A program made the translations under genes and the position numbers. From assembly GCA_963823845.1 (NCBI GenBank), contig CAWGND010000011.1, positions 682,001 through 746,000 on the forward strand: a stretch of 64,000 bases of DNA. Reading direction: 5' to 3'. The notes under the pieces are model-generated. The model saw nothing but the letters and a program-made list of their open reading frames with translations. It ran no database searches and had not been told where the DNA came from. Shown one piece after another: positions 52,959-62,956 of this stretch. Every line of letters begins with the position of its first letter. The stretch's first letter is position 1. This DNA is from Alloacidobacterium sp963823845 (GTDB taxonomy: Bacteria; Acidobacteriota; Terriglobia; Terriglobales; Acidobacteriaceae).

Positions 52959-53471
52959 CTAGTTGAGCTGCGCAGCAACAGTGCCATACCCAAGCCGTTG
53001 CTGCAAACTTCCAGCCAATTCTGCAACCGTCTTCAGCTTGGCCGACAACTCCGGCGAGAGCGAGGGCTCACTCAGCGCAAGCTGAGAATGCAAGATCAGA
53101 CCAGTGACCGTGTCTCGCAATTCACTTTCAACCGCGACCGCCGCGGCACGCATCGCGAGCGACTGCTCCTGCTCGCGGCGCGCGAGCACCGCCCGAACCT
53201 CGCGCACCAGCCGCGCCGTTCCGGAGATGGCGAAGTTGATCTGGAGGGGAACGGCCAGCCCGGCATGCTTCCAGAGAAGCTCCGCACCCTCCGGGTCGGA
53301 CTCGGCAATAGCGTCATCGACGACAACGATCGTGTATTCGTTACGGCGGAGCCGCGCCAGCCCTTCCTTGCGGCTGGCCACGATCTCGACCGAAAACCCA
53401 AGCTGGTTGGCCAGCGCAGCAGCGCAGTTCTCCGCGCCAAGAATGGAAGTAATCATCAACAAACTTTGCAT
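52959..53471 (-). CDS. Receiver-like protein with degenerate kinase DHp helix
   Basis: The 170-residue protein combines an N-terminal receiver-like fold (VVVDDAIAESDPEGAELL at the phosphorylation strand) with a C-terminal helical pair. The helical pair, VESELRDTVTGLILHSQLAL, resembles the DHp domain of histidine kinases. The phospho-His position of the usual HELRNP motif is Ser here, and there is no ATPase domain. It lies 48 bases after an NtrC-type regulator that follows a kinase gene, so it may be a decoy partner or scaffold in that pathway. Confidence 0.6.
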   Translation of the reverse strand: MQSLLMITSILGAENCAAALANQLGFSVEIVASRKEGLARLRRNEYTIVVVDDAIAESDPEGAELLWKHAGLAVPLQINFAISGTARLVREVRAVLARREQEQSLAMRAAAVAVESELRDTVTGLILHSQLALSEPSLSPELSAKLKTVAELAGSLQQRLGYGTVAAQLN

Positions 53472-53519
53472 TGGAATTTTCCTCTCAGCATTCAGATCAA
53501 CTTCGGAAAATCACTCAAT

Positions 53520-54977
53520 CTAAGCTTCACTCAGCCCGTATTCCTTGAGCTTGCGATACATCGTGGTTTTGCCGATGCCGAGCAGCTTGGCCGCAGCCAG
53601 TTTGTCGCCCTGCAGTGCCTCGAGAGCTTCAAGAATCGCCTGCTTTTCCAGCTCAGCCAGCGATGTGATCGAAGGCCGAGCCAGCGAAGTATCGTTCGGA
53701 GGCTGAGCCAGCTTCGGCCGCGTGTTGGAGTAGTGTTCGATGATTGGCGACGAGGAATCGCCCAGTTGCAGCACCGTGCCCGAGCAATATGCGCAAGCGC
53801 GGTCGATCGTATGCTCGAGCTCGCGCACGTTGCCGGGCCATTCGTAATCCATCAGCACGCGCAGCATCTCGTCGCTGACGCGAAAGTTCTTGCCGTACTC
53901 ACGGTTCCTGCGGTCGAGAAAATGCGCAATCAGCAGCGGAATATCTTCGCGTCGCTGCCGTAAGGCCGGCAGCCGCAGATTGACAACATTCAGACGGTAG
54001 TAAAGATCCTTGCGGAAACGGCCTTGCTCGACCATCTCCGTCAGATTGCGGTTCGTCGCCGCAAGAATGCGCACATTGATCGGCACGCGATGCGTCGCGC
54101 CCACCGGCCGGATCTCTTTTTCCTGCAAAGCGCGTAGCAGCTTGGCCTGCAGATCGAGCGGTAGCTCGCCAATCTCGTCGAGAAAGACTGTCCCACCCTC
54201 GGCCGAGACCAGCAATCCGTCTTTCGACCGGTTCGCGCCCGTAAATGCGCCTTTGACGTAGCCGAATAGTTCGCTTTCCACCAGCGTAGGAACGAGCGAA
54301 CTGCAATCGACTGGAATAAAAGGCTTCGTGGCGTTCGGTCCATTCGCATGAATCGACCGCGCGATCATCTCCTTGCCCGTGCCGCTTTCGCCCAAAATCA
54401 GTACCGGATGCGTGGTAAAAGCGACCTTCGAAAGGATGCGGTAGATCTTGTCCATCTCCGCACTGCGCCCAATGATGTTGCCGAGACCCTGCTGCGTGCG
54501 CAGCTTGTCGCGCAGCCGGCGGCTGGCCACATCCAGCGTCCGGCGCTCCGACGCCCGCTCAAGCACCGTCGCCAGTTCATCCAGGGCGAAGGGTTTGGTG
54601 AGGTAATCCGTCGCCCCCGTGCGCATCGCCTCGACCGCCGAGGTGACCGTTGCAAAAGCTGTCATCACGATGATCGCCGTCTCCGGGTGCAGCGTCTTGA
54701 TCTCGTCCAGAAGTTCGAGACCTGGCGCCCCCGGCCCTTTCAGGTCGAGCAGTATGATGTCGATGCTGTTGCCGCGCAGCAGTTCGCGGGCGGCTGCAAC
54801 TCCCGGAACGCCGTGTGAGAGAAATCCATTCTTCAGGGCGATTTCGCAGCAGGCGTCGCGCACCGCCGCGTCTTCGTCCACGACGAGGACACTCATCCGC
54901 GCCGATTGCTCGGACACCGAGTGTTCCCCGATTTGAGGGTAGACAGAAATATTCATAAGTGGAGCAGTGGTTAGCAT
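53520..54977 (-). CDS. NtrC-family sigma-54 response regulator
   Basis: The 485-residue protein has a receiver (MSVLVVDEDAAVRD; phospho-Asp in IILLDLKGPG; Lys in DYLTKPF). The AAA+ domain has GESGTGKEMIARSIH, an intact GAFTGA loop and GTVFLDEIGELPL. A Fis-type helix-turn-helix (GDKLAAAKLLGIGKTTMYRKLKEYG) ends it. The ATG overlaps the kinase stop by 7 bases, which favours this start over an internal ATG. It forms a two-component pair with the kinase upstream. Targets are not evident nearby. Confidence 0.93.
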   Translation of the reverse strand: MLTTAPLMNISVYPQIGEHSVSEQSARMSVLVVDEDAAVRDACCEIALKNGFLSHGVPGVAAARELLRGNSIDIILLDLKGPGAPGLELLDEIKTLHPETAIIVMTAFATVTSAVEAMRTGATDYLTKPFALDELATVLERASERRTLDVASRRLRDKLRTQQGLGNIIGRSAEMDKIYRILSKVAFTTHPVLILGESGTGKEMIARSIHANGPNATKPFIPVDCSSLVPTLVESELFGYVKGAFTGANRSKDGLLVSAEGGTVFLDEIGELPLDLQAKLLRALQEKEIRPVGATHRVPINVRILAATNRNLTEMVEQGRFRKDLYYRLNVVNLRLPALRQRREDIPLLIAHFLDRRNREYGKNFRVSDEMLRVLMDYEWPGNVRELEHTIDRACAYCSGTVLQLGDSSSPIIEHYSNTRPKLAQPPNDTSLARPSITSLAELEKQAILEALEALQGDKLAAAKLLGIGKTTMYRKLKEYGLSEA

Positions 54978-55861
54978 TCTAAGTTTGCCTTTCCTGAAAA
55001 GTCAGCAACAAAGCTGCTGTTTGCCGGTGCTCGATGAATCAGAGGTAACTCCACTTCAAAACGCGCTCCTCCGCCAGGAGCCGCCATGGCCCGCACCTTG
55101 CCACCTGCCGCCTCACTCAGCCTGCGCACAATGTTCAAGCCCAGGCCTCGACGATTGGGCGATGCCGCTGTTTTCGTAGTGAAGCCGGCATCGAAGAGGT
55201 GCTCGATCTGGTCTCGCGGAATGCCCGGCCCCGAGTCCTGCACGCAGAGAAGCACAGTCCGCGGTGGACGCGTCGAATCGAAAAAGCTGCCGCCGTCGCC
55301 TTGCTGCACGGTAACGCGGATGCGTCCACCCTGCTGCATGGCTTCGACGGCATTGCGCGTAAGGTTGATGAGGATGCGGGTTAGAGCTTGCTGCGAAAGA
55401 CGAACGCCCCCGAAACAAGTCAGGCACTCCATTTCCAGGCCGATCTTTGCCCCAGCCAGCGCCGCCAAAGGTCCCTTAAGCTGCTCGACCGCGGCAGCCA
55501 GATCATCGATGTGGGGCGAACGGGCCGCAGGCTTCGCCGCACGACGCGCGTCTATCACTTCCCACCCCGCCCGGCTGGTCACGTGGAGACCCGTCAGCTG
55601 CTCCACCAGCCCGGAACTGGCCGAGGCCACAGCCTGCAATTCTTCGGCGAAGTGTTGCTTGCCTTCTGACAACACCCCCGGCTCCGCCAGCAGGTCGCAA
55701 TACAACCTTAGAGCAGCTACCACATTGCGGGCATCATGAGCAATGGCGGCAAGCGGCTCATTGTGCTGTGCGCCCGCCGCCGTCTTCGACCTGGCATATT
55801 TCCCGCTCAAAGCAGGCTGCACGGAACGGCGACGGCGTTGGAATTTCGCGGCTATCAGCAT
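54971..55861 (-). CDS. Soluble sensor histidine kinase
   Basis: This 296-residue kinase has no membrane segment. The H-box is LAAIAHDARNVVAALRLY (His42), the N-box LINLTRNAVEAM, and the G1, F and G2 boxes are QDSGPGIP, FTTK and RRGLGLNIVRRL. No sensory domain precedes the DHp helices, so the signal probably comes through a partner. The ATG at 55861, with AAAAGG upstream, is used. It is coupled to the NtrC-type regulator by a 7-base overlap. Confidence 0.88.
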   Translation of the reverse strand: MLIAAKFQRRRRSVQPALSGKYARSKTAAGAQHNEPLAAIAHDARNVVAALRLYCDLLAEPGVLSEGKQHFAEELQAVASASSGLVEQLTGLHVTSRAGWEVIDARRAAKPAARSPHIDDLAAAVEQLKGPLAALAGAKIGLEMECLTCFGGVRLSQQALTRILINLTRNAVEAMQQGGRIRVTVQQGDGGSFFDSTRPPRTVLLCVQDSGPGIPRDQIEHLFDAGFTTKTAASPNRRGLGLNIVRRLSEAAGGKVRAMAAPGGGARFEVELPLIHRAPANSSFVADFSGKANLEC

Positions 55862-56189
55862 GCCTTTTCTCCATGACAATAAAATGTTGTTGTCGTCGAC
55901 TGTAACGGCACGAGTATTACCAAAGTGGGATCACTGGATAAACCATTGATTCCAAAGCTTTCAGCCCAAGGTCCCGCGAGCAGCGCGTACCGAAGCGCCA
56001 CTCCAATCCGTCCCGAAACGGAACAGGGCTTCCACCAACGAACGTGTAAGTGTCTGATTTTGCACAGGTTAATAAGAGTCCTATTTTAGGAACCAGACGA
56101 CACCATTCCCGAAATGAAATATCCCCAGCCGGACTGCATTTTCAATGCCGACCCGACGCCCGCTGTGCGGCCTTGCTTACAATGAATCG
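55862..56189. other. Divergent intergenic region, kinase / RNase PH
   Basis: No gene is seen. A candidate sigma-70 promoter for rph on the plus strand is TTGCAC (56060-56065), 16 bases, TATTTT (56082-56087), about 100 bases before the rph start. Nothing else was recognised. Confidence 0.3.
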
Positions 56190-56936
<747 letters not shown>

Positions 56937-56980
56937 CCGGACAGTTGCCTGCCCGCCATCTTAGATTGCCATCGAAAGCC

Positions 56981-59716
56981 CTACTCGTAGCGCAAGGCCA
57001 CAATTGGATCGACCCGGGAAGCCCTGCGCGCCGGGAGGTAGCCTGCGAAAGCGGCGATCCCAACGAGCAGGCAGATGGCTGCAAGCAAACTGACAGGGTC
57101 CCACGGGCTCAGACCGTAGAGCAATCTCGAGACAAGGCGGCTGCCTGCAAGCTCAAGAGGCACGCCAATCGCCATGCCAATCGAGGTCAGCAGGAGGATC
57201 TCGCGCATCACCAGCCAGAGGACATTCGAGCGCCCGGCTCCCAATGCCATGCGCACGCCGATTTCATTGGTCCGGCGCGCAACGGCGTACGACATCAGAC
57301 CGTAAATTCCGATACAGACCAGCAGCACCGCGAGCAATCCAAAGAACGAAGACAATTGAGCGACGAGCTTTTGGTTGGCGGTGGATTCGTCCACTTCTTC
57401 CGCCAGCGTAGAGATGCCGAGTATGGGCACGTTCGAATTGACTTCCGCGATAGCGTGGCGCACCGCGGAAATCACCTGTTGTGAATCGCCCGAATAGCGC
57501 ACCTCAAAATTAGAAAGATACTGCGGGTGCTGCGTATAGACGAAATAAGCCACCGGCTGTGGCTCCTCTTCCAGTACCTCATATTTCGCATTCTTCACCA
57601 CGCCGATGATCTCGATATCGCCGCTATGCGCAGGATCGTCGCCGTTACCAAAGCGGCGGCCAACAGCCGGGATGCCCGGGAAGAATTTGTGCGCCATGGT
57701 TTCGTTGATAACCGCGACTTTCGGCGCGCCCACGATGTCGTACGCGTTAAAGGTTCGTCCGGCGATGACGGGCAAACCCATCGCTGCAAAGAACCCCGCG
57801 CCGACCATGTTGTTCAAAACACCCCGGCTGTTTTCCGGAGTGCGTGGAATGTCCTGCAATGTTACATCGTCAGACCACTCGCCCTGATTGAACGTGAACA
57901 TCGAGAAGCTGGCCGCGTCCACCCCACGCACAGCCTGCACCCGCGCCTCAATCTGTTGCAGAAGAGATTCGAGCCGAGCATCCTGCTCGAAGCCTCCGCC
58001 ATATTCGTCAATCTGAAAGACAAGCACGTTCTGCTTATTGAATCCCGTATCCACATTCGTCAGATTGACGAGGCTGCGCACAAACAATCCCGCAGCAACC
58101 AGAAGGATCAAAGAAATGGTGATCTGCGAAACGATGAGGATGCGCGCCAGAGAAATTCGCGACGACGTGGAAGTAGTAGTGCCACGGCCTTCTTTAAGCG
58201 ACGAGGTGAGGTTGAGCCTCGTTGCGCGAAGTGCCGGAGCCATTCCGAAAAGAAGTGCGGTGAAGCACGTGAGCAGCAGCGTAAACAGCAGCACACGAAA
58301 ATTGGGGGCTACCGCAATCGTTGCCGGCTGCATGGGATCGGAGGCCATTCTAAGAAGCAGATCGCTTGCCCGCCATGCGAGCGCAATGCCAAGTGCTGCG
58401 CCAATCAGAGCAAGCAGAAAACTCTCGGTCAGCAGTTGCAGCACCATGCGCGAACGGCTCGCGCCGATGGCCATGCGGACCGCAATCTCCCGCGAGCGGG
58501 CAGTTCCGCGCGCAAGCAGCAGGTTGGCAATATTGGCGCAGGCGATCAGCAGAACAAGGACCACGATAGTCATGAGGATTTCAAGCGGCAGAGAGAATCG
58601 GCCTCGGATCTGCGAAAGGCCTCTGGTCGCTGAAGTGAGCTCAATACGAGCATGCTCGATGCTCGTAAGCTCTTTCGGTGACGGTCGCGGCCCGACATAC
58701 TCATTGCGGAGAATCTGCTTGAAGAGCAGATTCACATTGGCTGTGGCCTGCTCGACTGTAACTCCCGGTTTGAGCCTTGCAATTAGATAGAGCGACTGAA
58801 AGAACTTATTGTCCAACCCGTTCCAGCCTGGAGAGACTTCTTTCTCCATCGACAGAGGAATCCAGAAGTCTGGCAACTGGCCCACCGACGTGCCGAAGAA
58901 GCCCGGCGGAGCCACGCCTACGATCGTGTACTCGTGCGTGCCAAACTGAAGCGCCTTGCCAATGACGGATCGATCGCTTCCAAAGCGGCGCTTCCACCAG
59001 GAGTAGCTGATGACGGCAATGGGGCCGCTGCCGGGCGCCTGATCGTCTGCATTCGTAAAGAGCCGGCCAAGAGCCGGCTCTAAGCCGAGAACAGAAAAGT
59101 ATGTGCCGGAAACGAGATCGGTATGCATCATTTCGCGGCTGCCGCCGTCGAAAGAACCTTGCGCGGAGAACTCGATGCTGTCGATTGCAGTTACCCCGGC
59201 GAAGACTTCTTTCTTCTGGCTGATCTCGCGATAAAACGGATAAGAGAAAAGATGCGTACTTCCGTGAGGCAGCCCTTTGTTGCTGCCAACCGGATTGCCA
59301 TTACCGAACAGCACCAGTTCTTCCGGCTTCTCAACCGGCAGAGGACGCAGCATTACTGCGTCCAGCAGGCTGAAGATAGCCGTATTGGCCCCGATGCCGA
59401 GAGCAAGCGACAGCAGCGCGACAATCGTAATGCCTTTCGTCCGCATCATCGCGCGCAGACCGTAACCAATGTCCTGAAGGAAATACTCAACCCACTGCCA
59501 TCCCCACGAATTATGGCTGCGCTCTTTCACCACAATAGGGTTGCCAAACCGCCGCGTGGCCGCATGGCGAGCGTCTTTGGGAAAAAGCCCAGCCTCCATT
59601 TGCTGCTGCGCCCGAAGTTCTATATGAAGGCGCATTTCTTCTTCGAGGTCAGCATCAAATTGGCGGCGGCGCAGCAACATCCACAGGCGCCTTCCGAGTT
59701 CGTCGAGCTTTCCCAT
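56981..59716 (-). CDS. Large MacB/FtsX-type ABC permease without ATPase (ADOP type)
   Basis: The 911-residue permease starts with a soluble helix-rich part (RRRQFDADLEEEMRLHIELRAQQQMEAG) and a first membrane helix (TIVALLSLALGIGANTAIFSLLDAV). A MacB periplasmic domain, an FtsX domain, and a second periplasmic and FtsX pair follow. This duplicated layout without a fused or adjacent ATPase is typical of acidobacterial orphan permeases. AGGAGG precedes the ATG and the gene follows the PadR stop by 12 bases. Confidence 0.92.
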   Translation of the reverse strand: MGKLDELGRRLWMLLRRRQFDADLEEEMRLHIELRAQQQMEAGLFPKDARHAATRRFGNPIVVKERSHNSWGWQWVEYFLQDIGYGLRAMMRTKGITIVALLSLALGIGANTAIFSLLDAVMLRPLPVEKPEELVLFGNGNPVGSNKGLPHGSTHLFSYPFYREISQKKEVFAGVTAIDSIEFSAQGSFDGGSREMMHTDLVSGTYFSVLGLEPALGRLFTNADDQAPGSGPIAVISYSWWKRRFGSDRSVIGKALQFGTHEYTIVGVAPPGFFGTSVGQLPDFWIPLSMEKEVSPGWNGLDNKFFQSLYLIARLKPGVTVEQATANVNLLFKQILRNEYVGPRPSPKELTSIEHARIELTSATRGLSQIRGRFSLPLEILMTIVVLVLLIACANIANLLLARGTARSREIAVRMAIGASRSRMVLQLLTESFLLALIGAALGIALAWRASDLLLRMASDPMQPATIAVAPNFRVLLFTLLLTCFTALLFGMAPALRATRLNLTSSLKEGRGTTTSTSSRISLARILIVSQITISLILLVAAGLFVRSLVNLTNVDTGFNKQNVLVFQIDEYGGGFEQDARLESLLQQIEARVQAVRGVDAASFSMFTFNQGEWSDDVTLQDIPRTPENSRGVLNNMVGAGFFAAMGLPVIAGRTFNAYDIVGAPKVAVINETMAHKFFPGIPAVGRRFGNGDDPAHSGDIEIIGVVKNAKYEVLEEEPQPVAYFVYTQHPQYLSNFEVRYSGDSQQVISAVRHAIAEVNSNVPILGISTLAEEVDESTANQKLVAQLSSFFGLLAVLLVCIGIYGLMSYAVARRTNEIGVRMALGAGRSNVLWLVMREILLLTSIGMAIGVPLELAGSRLVSRLLYGLSPWDPVSLLAAICLLVGIAAFAGYLPARRASRVDPIVALRYE

Positions 59717-59728
59717 CGCTGCACCTCC

Positions 59729-60076
59729 TCAGGCGGTTTGAATCACCCGCGTAATTGCTCCCATCACTCGTTCAAACTGCGACAGTTCAACTTCCAGTTG
59801 TCTGCGCCCGGCTGCGGTGAGCCTGTAATAGCGGGCGCGCCGATTTCCTGCCGTGGTGCCTCATTTCGCCGTGACTCAACCCTTGATCAACATGCGCTGC
59901 AGCGCTGGATACAGCGATCCCTCCTCCACTTGGAGAATGTCTTCGGAGATCTGCTCGATGGAGTTGGCGATCTCATATCCATGCATCTCTCCCGAGCGCG
60001 CAAGAGTTCGGAGAATCAGCAAATAAAGGGTTCCAGGAGGAATTTCGTCGCGTTGCAAGCAGAAGCTCCTTGCCAT
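59729..60076 (-). pseudogene. PadR-family regulator with two in-frame UGA codons at the Trp positions
   Basis: Read through, the frame encodes a complete 115-residue PadR regulator. It has PPGTLYLLILRTLARSGEMHGYEI, EEGSLYPALQRMLIKG, then UGA, VTAK, UGA, GTT, then NRRARYYRLTAAGRRQLEVEL. In the family the two interrupted positions are the conserved tryptophans of a GW-x4-WG type motif. Both UGA codons differ from UGG by one base, and the gene has no other Trp. Without readthrough the protein stops after 66 residues, keeping the DNA-recognition helices but losing the wing. It directly precedes the permease gene. Confidence 0.85.
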
Positions 60077-60095
60077 AGTTAGACTATGTCACTAT
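60074..60095. promoter_or_regulatory. Probable PadR operator at the padR start
   Basis: A perfect inverted repeat CATAGT-TAG-ACTATG (60074-60088) contains the padR start codon, and a third unit ACTAT follows at 60091-60095. Repeats of ATAGT/ACTAT at a PadR gene start fit an autoregulatory site. No ribosome site is seen upstream of the ATG, so the message may be leaderless. Confidence 0.5.
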
Positions 60096-60400
60096 CGAAC
60101 TTTGAGCACGTGCTGTCAAGCAGGCTTAGCGGAAGAAACAACCAGGCGCATAAGCCGTTGTTCGGTTCCGGACATATCTATCCATTTATGGACGCAGTCT
60201 TTCCAGAGTCTGCCGTCGAATCGCTGTATTTTCAGTGCTATCCGAATGCGGAAGATGGAGTTTCAAATGCAGAAAATGCGGGAGAGTTCATGAGTTCTCA
60301 CGACATTTTCAGGGTTACGGGATGCCTTGGCACTTTTACTTGACCCAAGCCTCGACGCCGGGGCTGAGAATTCGATGCGCATAACAGGATGGGAGCGAAA
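60096..60400. other. Divergent intergenic region, padR / second permease
   Basis: Open frames of 60-85 codons occur but none has a ribosome site or family resemblance. No clear -35/-10 pair was recognised for the plus-strand permease. The region may serve both divergent genes, with the palindrome at its left edge as the only evident control element. Confidence 0.3.
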
Positions 60401-62953
60401 ATGCTGGCGGATTTGAAATTTGCGTGGAGGCAGCTGGTTAAGTCTCCGGGATTTACGGTGACAGCGGTGCTGACGCTGGCGCTGGGAATTGGCGCGACAA
60501 CTTCGATCTTTACGCTGGTGCACGCGGTTTTGCTGAAGTCGCTGCCGGTGACGAAGCCGGAGGAGCTATACCGCATTGGCGATAAGGTGCACTGCTGCAT
60601 GTGGGGCGGGTATACGCAGTGGGAAGAATTTTCGCTCTTTAATTACGAGCTTTATAAGCAGTTCCGGGACCACACGCCAGCCTTTGCTGATCTTGCTGCG
60701 TTTCAGGAAGGATCTTCCGGTGTTGGCGTACGACGCGCTGACAGCCAGCAGCCCGCGGAAGCGCGCATTGCGCAGTTTATCTCCGGGAACTATTTCCGCA
60801 CCCTTGGAATTAACGCCTGGGCAGGCCGGGTTCTGACCGAGAGCGACGATCGCGAAGGCGCGCCGCCTGTTGCGGTGATGAGCTACCACGTATGGCAGTC
60901 AAAGTATGCCGGCGATTCATCAGTAGTTGGCACAACCTTCCAGATCAACAGCAAGCCGTTCACAGTAGTCGGTATTGCGCCGCCCGGGTTCTTCGGCGCT
61001 GAATTGAGAAGCTGGGGTGAGCCGGATTTCTGGATGCCACTGGCCAACGAGCCTTACCTGCAGGGAGCAAGCTCATTGCTCAAGGGGGCCAATCTCAACT
61101 GGCTGAATATAATCGGCAGAGTGCGTCCTGGCACGAATCCGCAAGCGCTGGAAGCGCAGCTCAAGCTGGAACTGCACCAGTGGCAGACGAGCCATCTGGC
61201 AGACATGAGCTCGCAGGAAAAGGAATTTCTGCCGAAACAAGCGTTGCACCTTACGCCCGGCGGCGCCGGCGTGACGTCAATGCGGCAGCAATATCATGAC
61301 AGCCTGGTGTTGCTGATGATTGCGGCAGGATGTGTGCTGCTGATTGCCTGCGCCAACCTTGCCAACCTGCTGCTGGCGCGCGGCATGGCCGGTCGGCAGC
61401 AGACTTCTGTGAGGCTGGCCCTGGGCGCGTCGCGCATGCGGATGGTGCAGAAGGCGCTGGTGGAAAGCGTATTGCTCGGCATTCTTGGCGGGACAGCGGG
61501 GCTGCTGATTGCGTATGCGGGAACGAGCATGATTCTGCGGCTCGTTGTCACCAATACGGCCGTCCATGTGCCGATCGAAGCGTCGCCGTCGTTGCCGGTG
61601 CTGTTGTTTGCAATGGGCGTGTCATTGGTGACGGGAATCTGCTTCGGCATTGCGCCGGCGTGGGTGAGCTCGCATGCCGAGCCGCTCGATGCCATGAGGG
61701 GCGCGAACCGTTCGGTTGCCGGCGGGACCTCGCTGCCGCAGAAGGCGCTGGTGGTGACGCAGGCGGCGCTTTCACTGGTGCTGGTGAGCGCGGCCGGGAT
61801 GCTGACGTATAGCTTGCGCAATATGGAGTATCAGAACTTTGGCTTTGAGACGAAAGACCGCTATATTGCGTGGATCGATCCGCTGCAGGCCGGCTACCAG
61901 GCGAACCAGCCTGAGATTCTTTTTGAGCGCATAGAGGAGCGGTTGCGGCGTATTCCCGGAGTGCGGAGCGTCGGCATTGCACAGTGGGCGCCGATGAGCA
62001 GCGATAACTGGAACACTTCCATACGGATCGAGGGCAAGCCCGAGCCGCACGAAAGCGATGACGCTATGTCGAATGATGCACGCGTCATGCCTGGCTTCTT
62101 CGACACGATCGGAAGCCGGATGATCACAGGGCGGCCGATCACCGAGGAAGACACAGCTTCTTCACGGCAGGTCGCGGTCATCAATGAAGCATTCGCAAAG
62201 AAGTTCTTCAAAGGTGAAAACCCTCTGGGCAAACACTTCGGCGAGTCCGAGATGAAGCACGCCGGGGATTACGAGGTCGTCGGGGTTGCGGCAGATGTGC
62301 GCTACGTAGCGTGGAATATGGAGAAACCGATCGCGCCCATGTTCTTCAGGCCGGAAACGCAGTTCATTCAGTGGGACACGCCCTCGGGGATTAATGGCGA
62401 GACGCGCTCGCATTATCTGGGCAACATTGTGCTGTGGGCGCCGGGAAATCCTCCCGGGCTGGAGATCCAGGTGCGGCGCGCGCTTGCCGAGATAAACCCG
62501 AACCTGGCCGTCGAGGACATGAAGAGCTATGACGAGGCGCTCAGCGTTGATTTTTCGCAGCAGGGTCTGATTGCGAAGCTGACATCGCTCTTCGGCGGGC
62601 TGGCGCTGGTGCTGGCTGCCATCGGACTGTACGGCGTGACTGCCTATACGGTCGAGCGGCGCACGAACGAGATCGGCATACGCATGGCGCTGGGCGCGGA
62701 TCGTCTTTCTGTAGTGAAGATGGTGATGCGCGGAGCGTTTCTGCAGGTGGGTATCGGGCTGGCGATCGGCATTCCGGCGGCTATCGCCGCGGGACATGCG
62801 ATGCGTAGCCAGCTCTTTTCCGTGCAGCCTTGGAACCCGCTTATTCTGGCAACGGCAGCACTGCTTCTTGCATTGGCCGCGCTCATCGCAGCTGTAGTTC
62901 CATCGCAGAAAGCGGCGAGCGTGGAGCCGATGGAGGCCCTGCGGAACGAATAG
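60401..62953 (+). CDS. Large MacB/FtsX-type ABC permease without ATPase, second copy
   Basis: The 850-residue permease begins LADLKFAWRQLVKSPGFTVTAVLTLALGIGATTSIFTLVHAV and shows the same duplicated MacB/FtsX layout as its divergent neighbour. It lacks that protein's soluble N-terminal extension. Internal membrane motifs such as LIACANLANLLLARGMAGRQQTSVRLALGASR and ERRTNEIGIRMALGAD are typical. ATG at 60401 has GGGAG six bases upstream. No ATPase gene adjoins it. Confidence 0.92.
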   Translation: MLADLKFAWRQLVKSPGFTVTAVLTLALGIGATTSIFTLVHAVLLKSLPVTKPEELYRIGDKVHCCMWGGYTQWEEFSLFNYELYKQFRDHTPAFADLAAFQEGSSGVGVRRADSQQPAEARIAQFISGNYFRTLGINAWAGRVLTESDDREGAPPVAVMSYHVWQSKYAGDSSVVGTTFQINSKPFTVVGIAPPGFFGAELRSWGEPDFWMPLANEPYLQGASSLLKGANLNWLNIIGRVRPGTNPQALEAQLKLELHQWQTSHLADMSSQEKEFLPKQALHLTPGGAGVTSMRQQYHDSLVLLMIAAGCVLLIACANLANLLLARGMAGRQQTSVRLALGASRMRMVQKALVESVLLGILGGTAGLLIAYAGTSMILRLVVTNTAVHVPIEASPSLPVLLFAMGVSLVTGICFGIAPAWVSSHAEPLDAMRGANRSVAGGTSLPQKALVVTQAALSLVLVSAAGMLTYSLRNMEYQNFGFETKDRYIAWIDPLQAGYQANQPEILFERIEERLRRIPGVRSVGIAQWAPMSSDNWNTSIRIEGKPEPHESDDAMSNDARVMPGFFDTIGSRMITGRPITEEDTASSRQVAVINEAFAKKFFKGENPLGKHFGESEMKHAGDYEVVGVAADVRYVAWNMEKPIAPMFFRPETQFIQWDTPSGINGETRSHYLGNIVLWAPGNPPGLEIQVRRALAEINPNLAVEDMKSYDEALSVDFSQQGLIAKLTSLFGGLALVLAAIGLYGVTAYTVERRTNEIGIRMALGADRLSVVKMVMRGAFLQVGIGLAIGIPAAIAAGHAMRSQLFSVQPWNPLILATAALLLALAALIAAVVPSQKAASVEPMEALRNE

Positions 62954-62956
62954 GCT

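Noticed and set aside
59729..60076. Alternative genetic code with UGA as Trp
   Set aside because: UGG is used for Trp and UGA ends several intact genes in the window (secretin, uricase, rph neighbourhood), so a general recoding is not tenable; only local readthrough remains possible.
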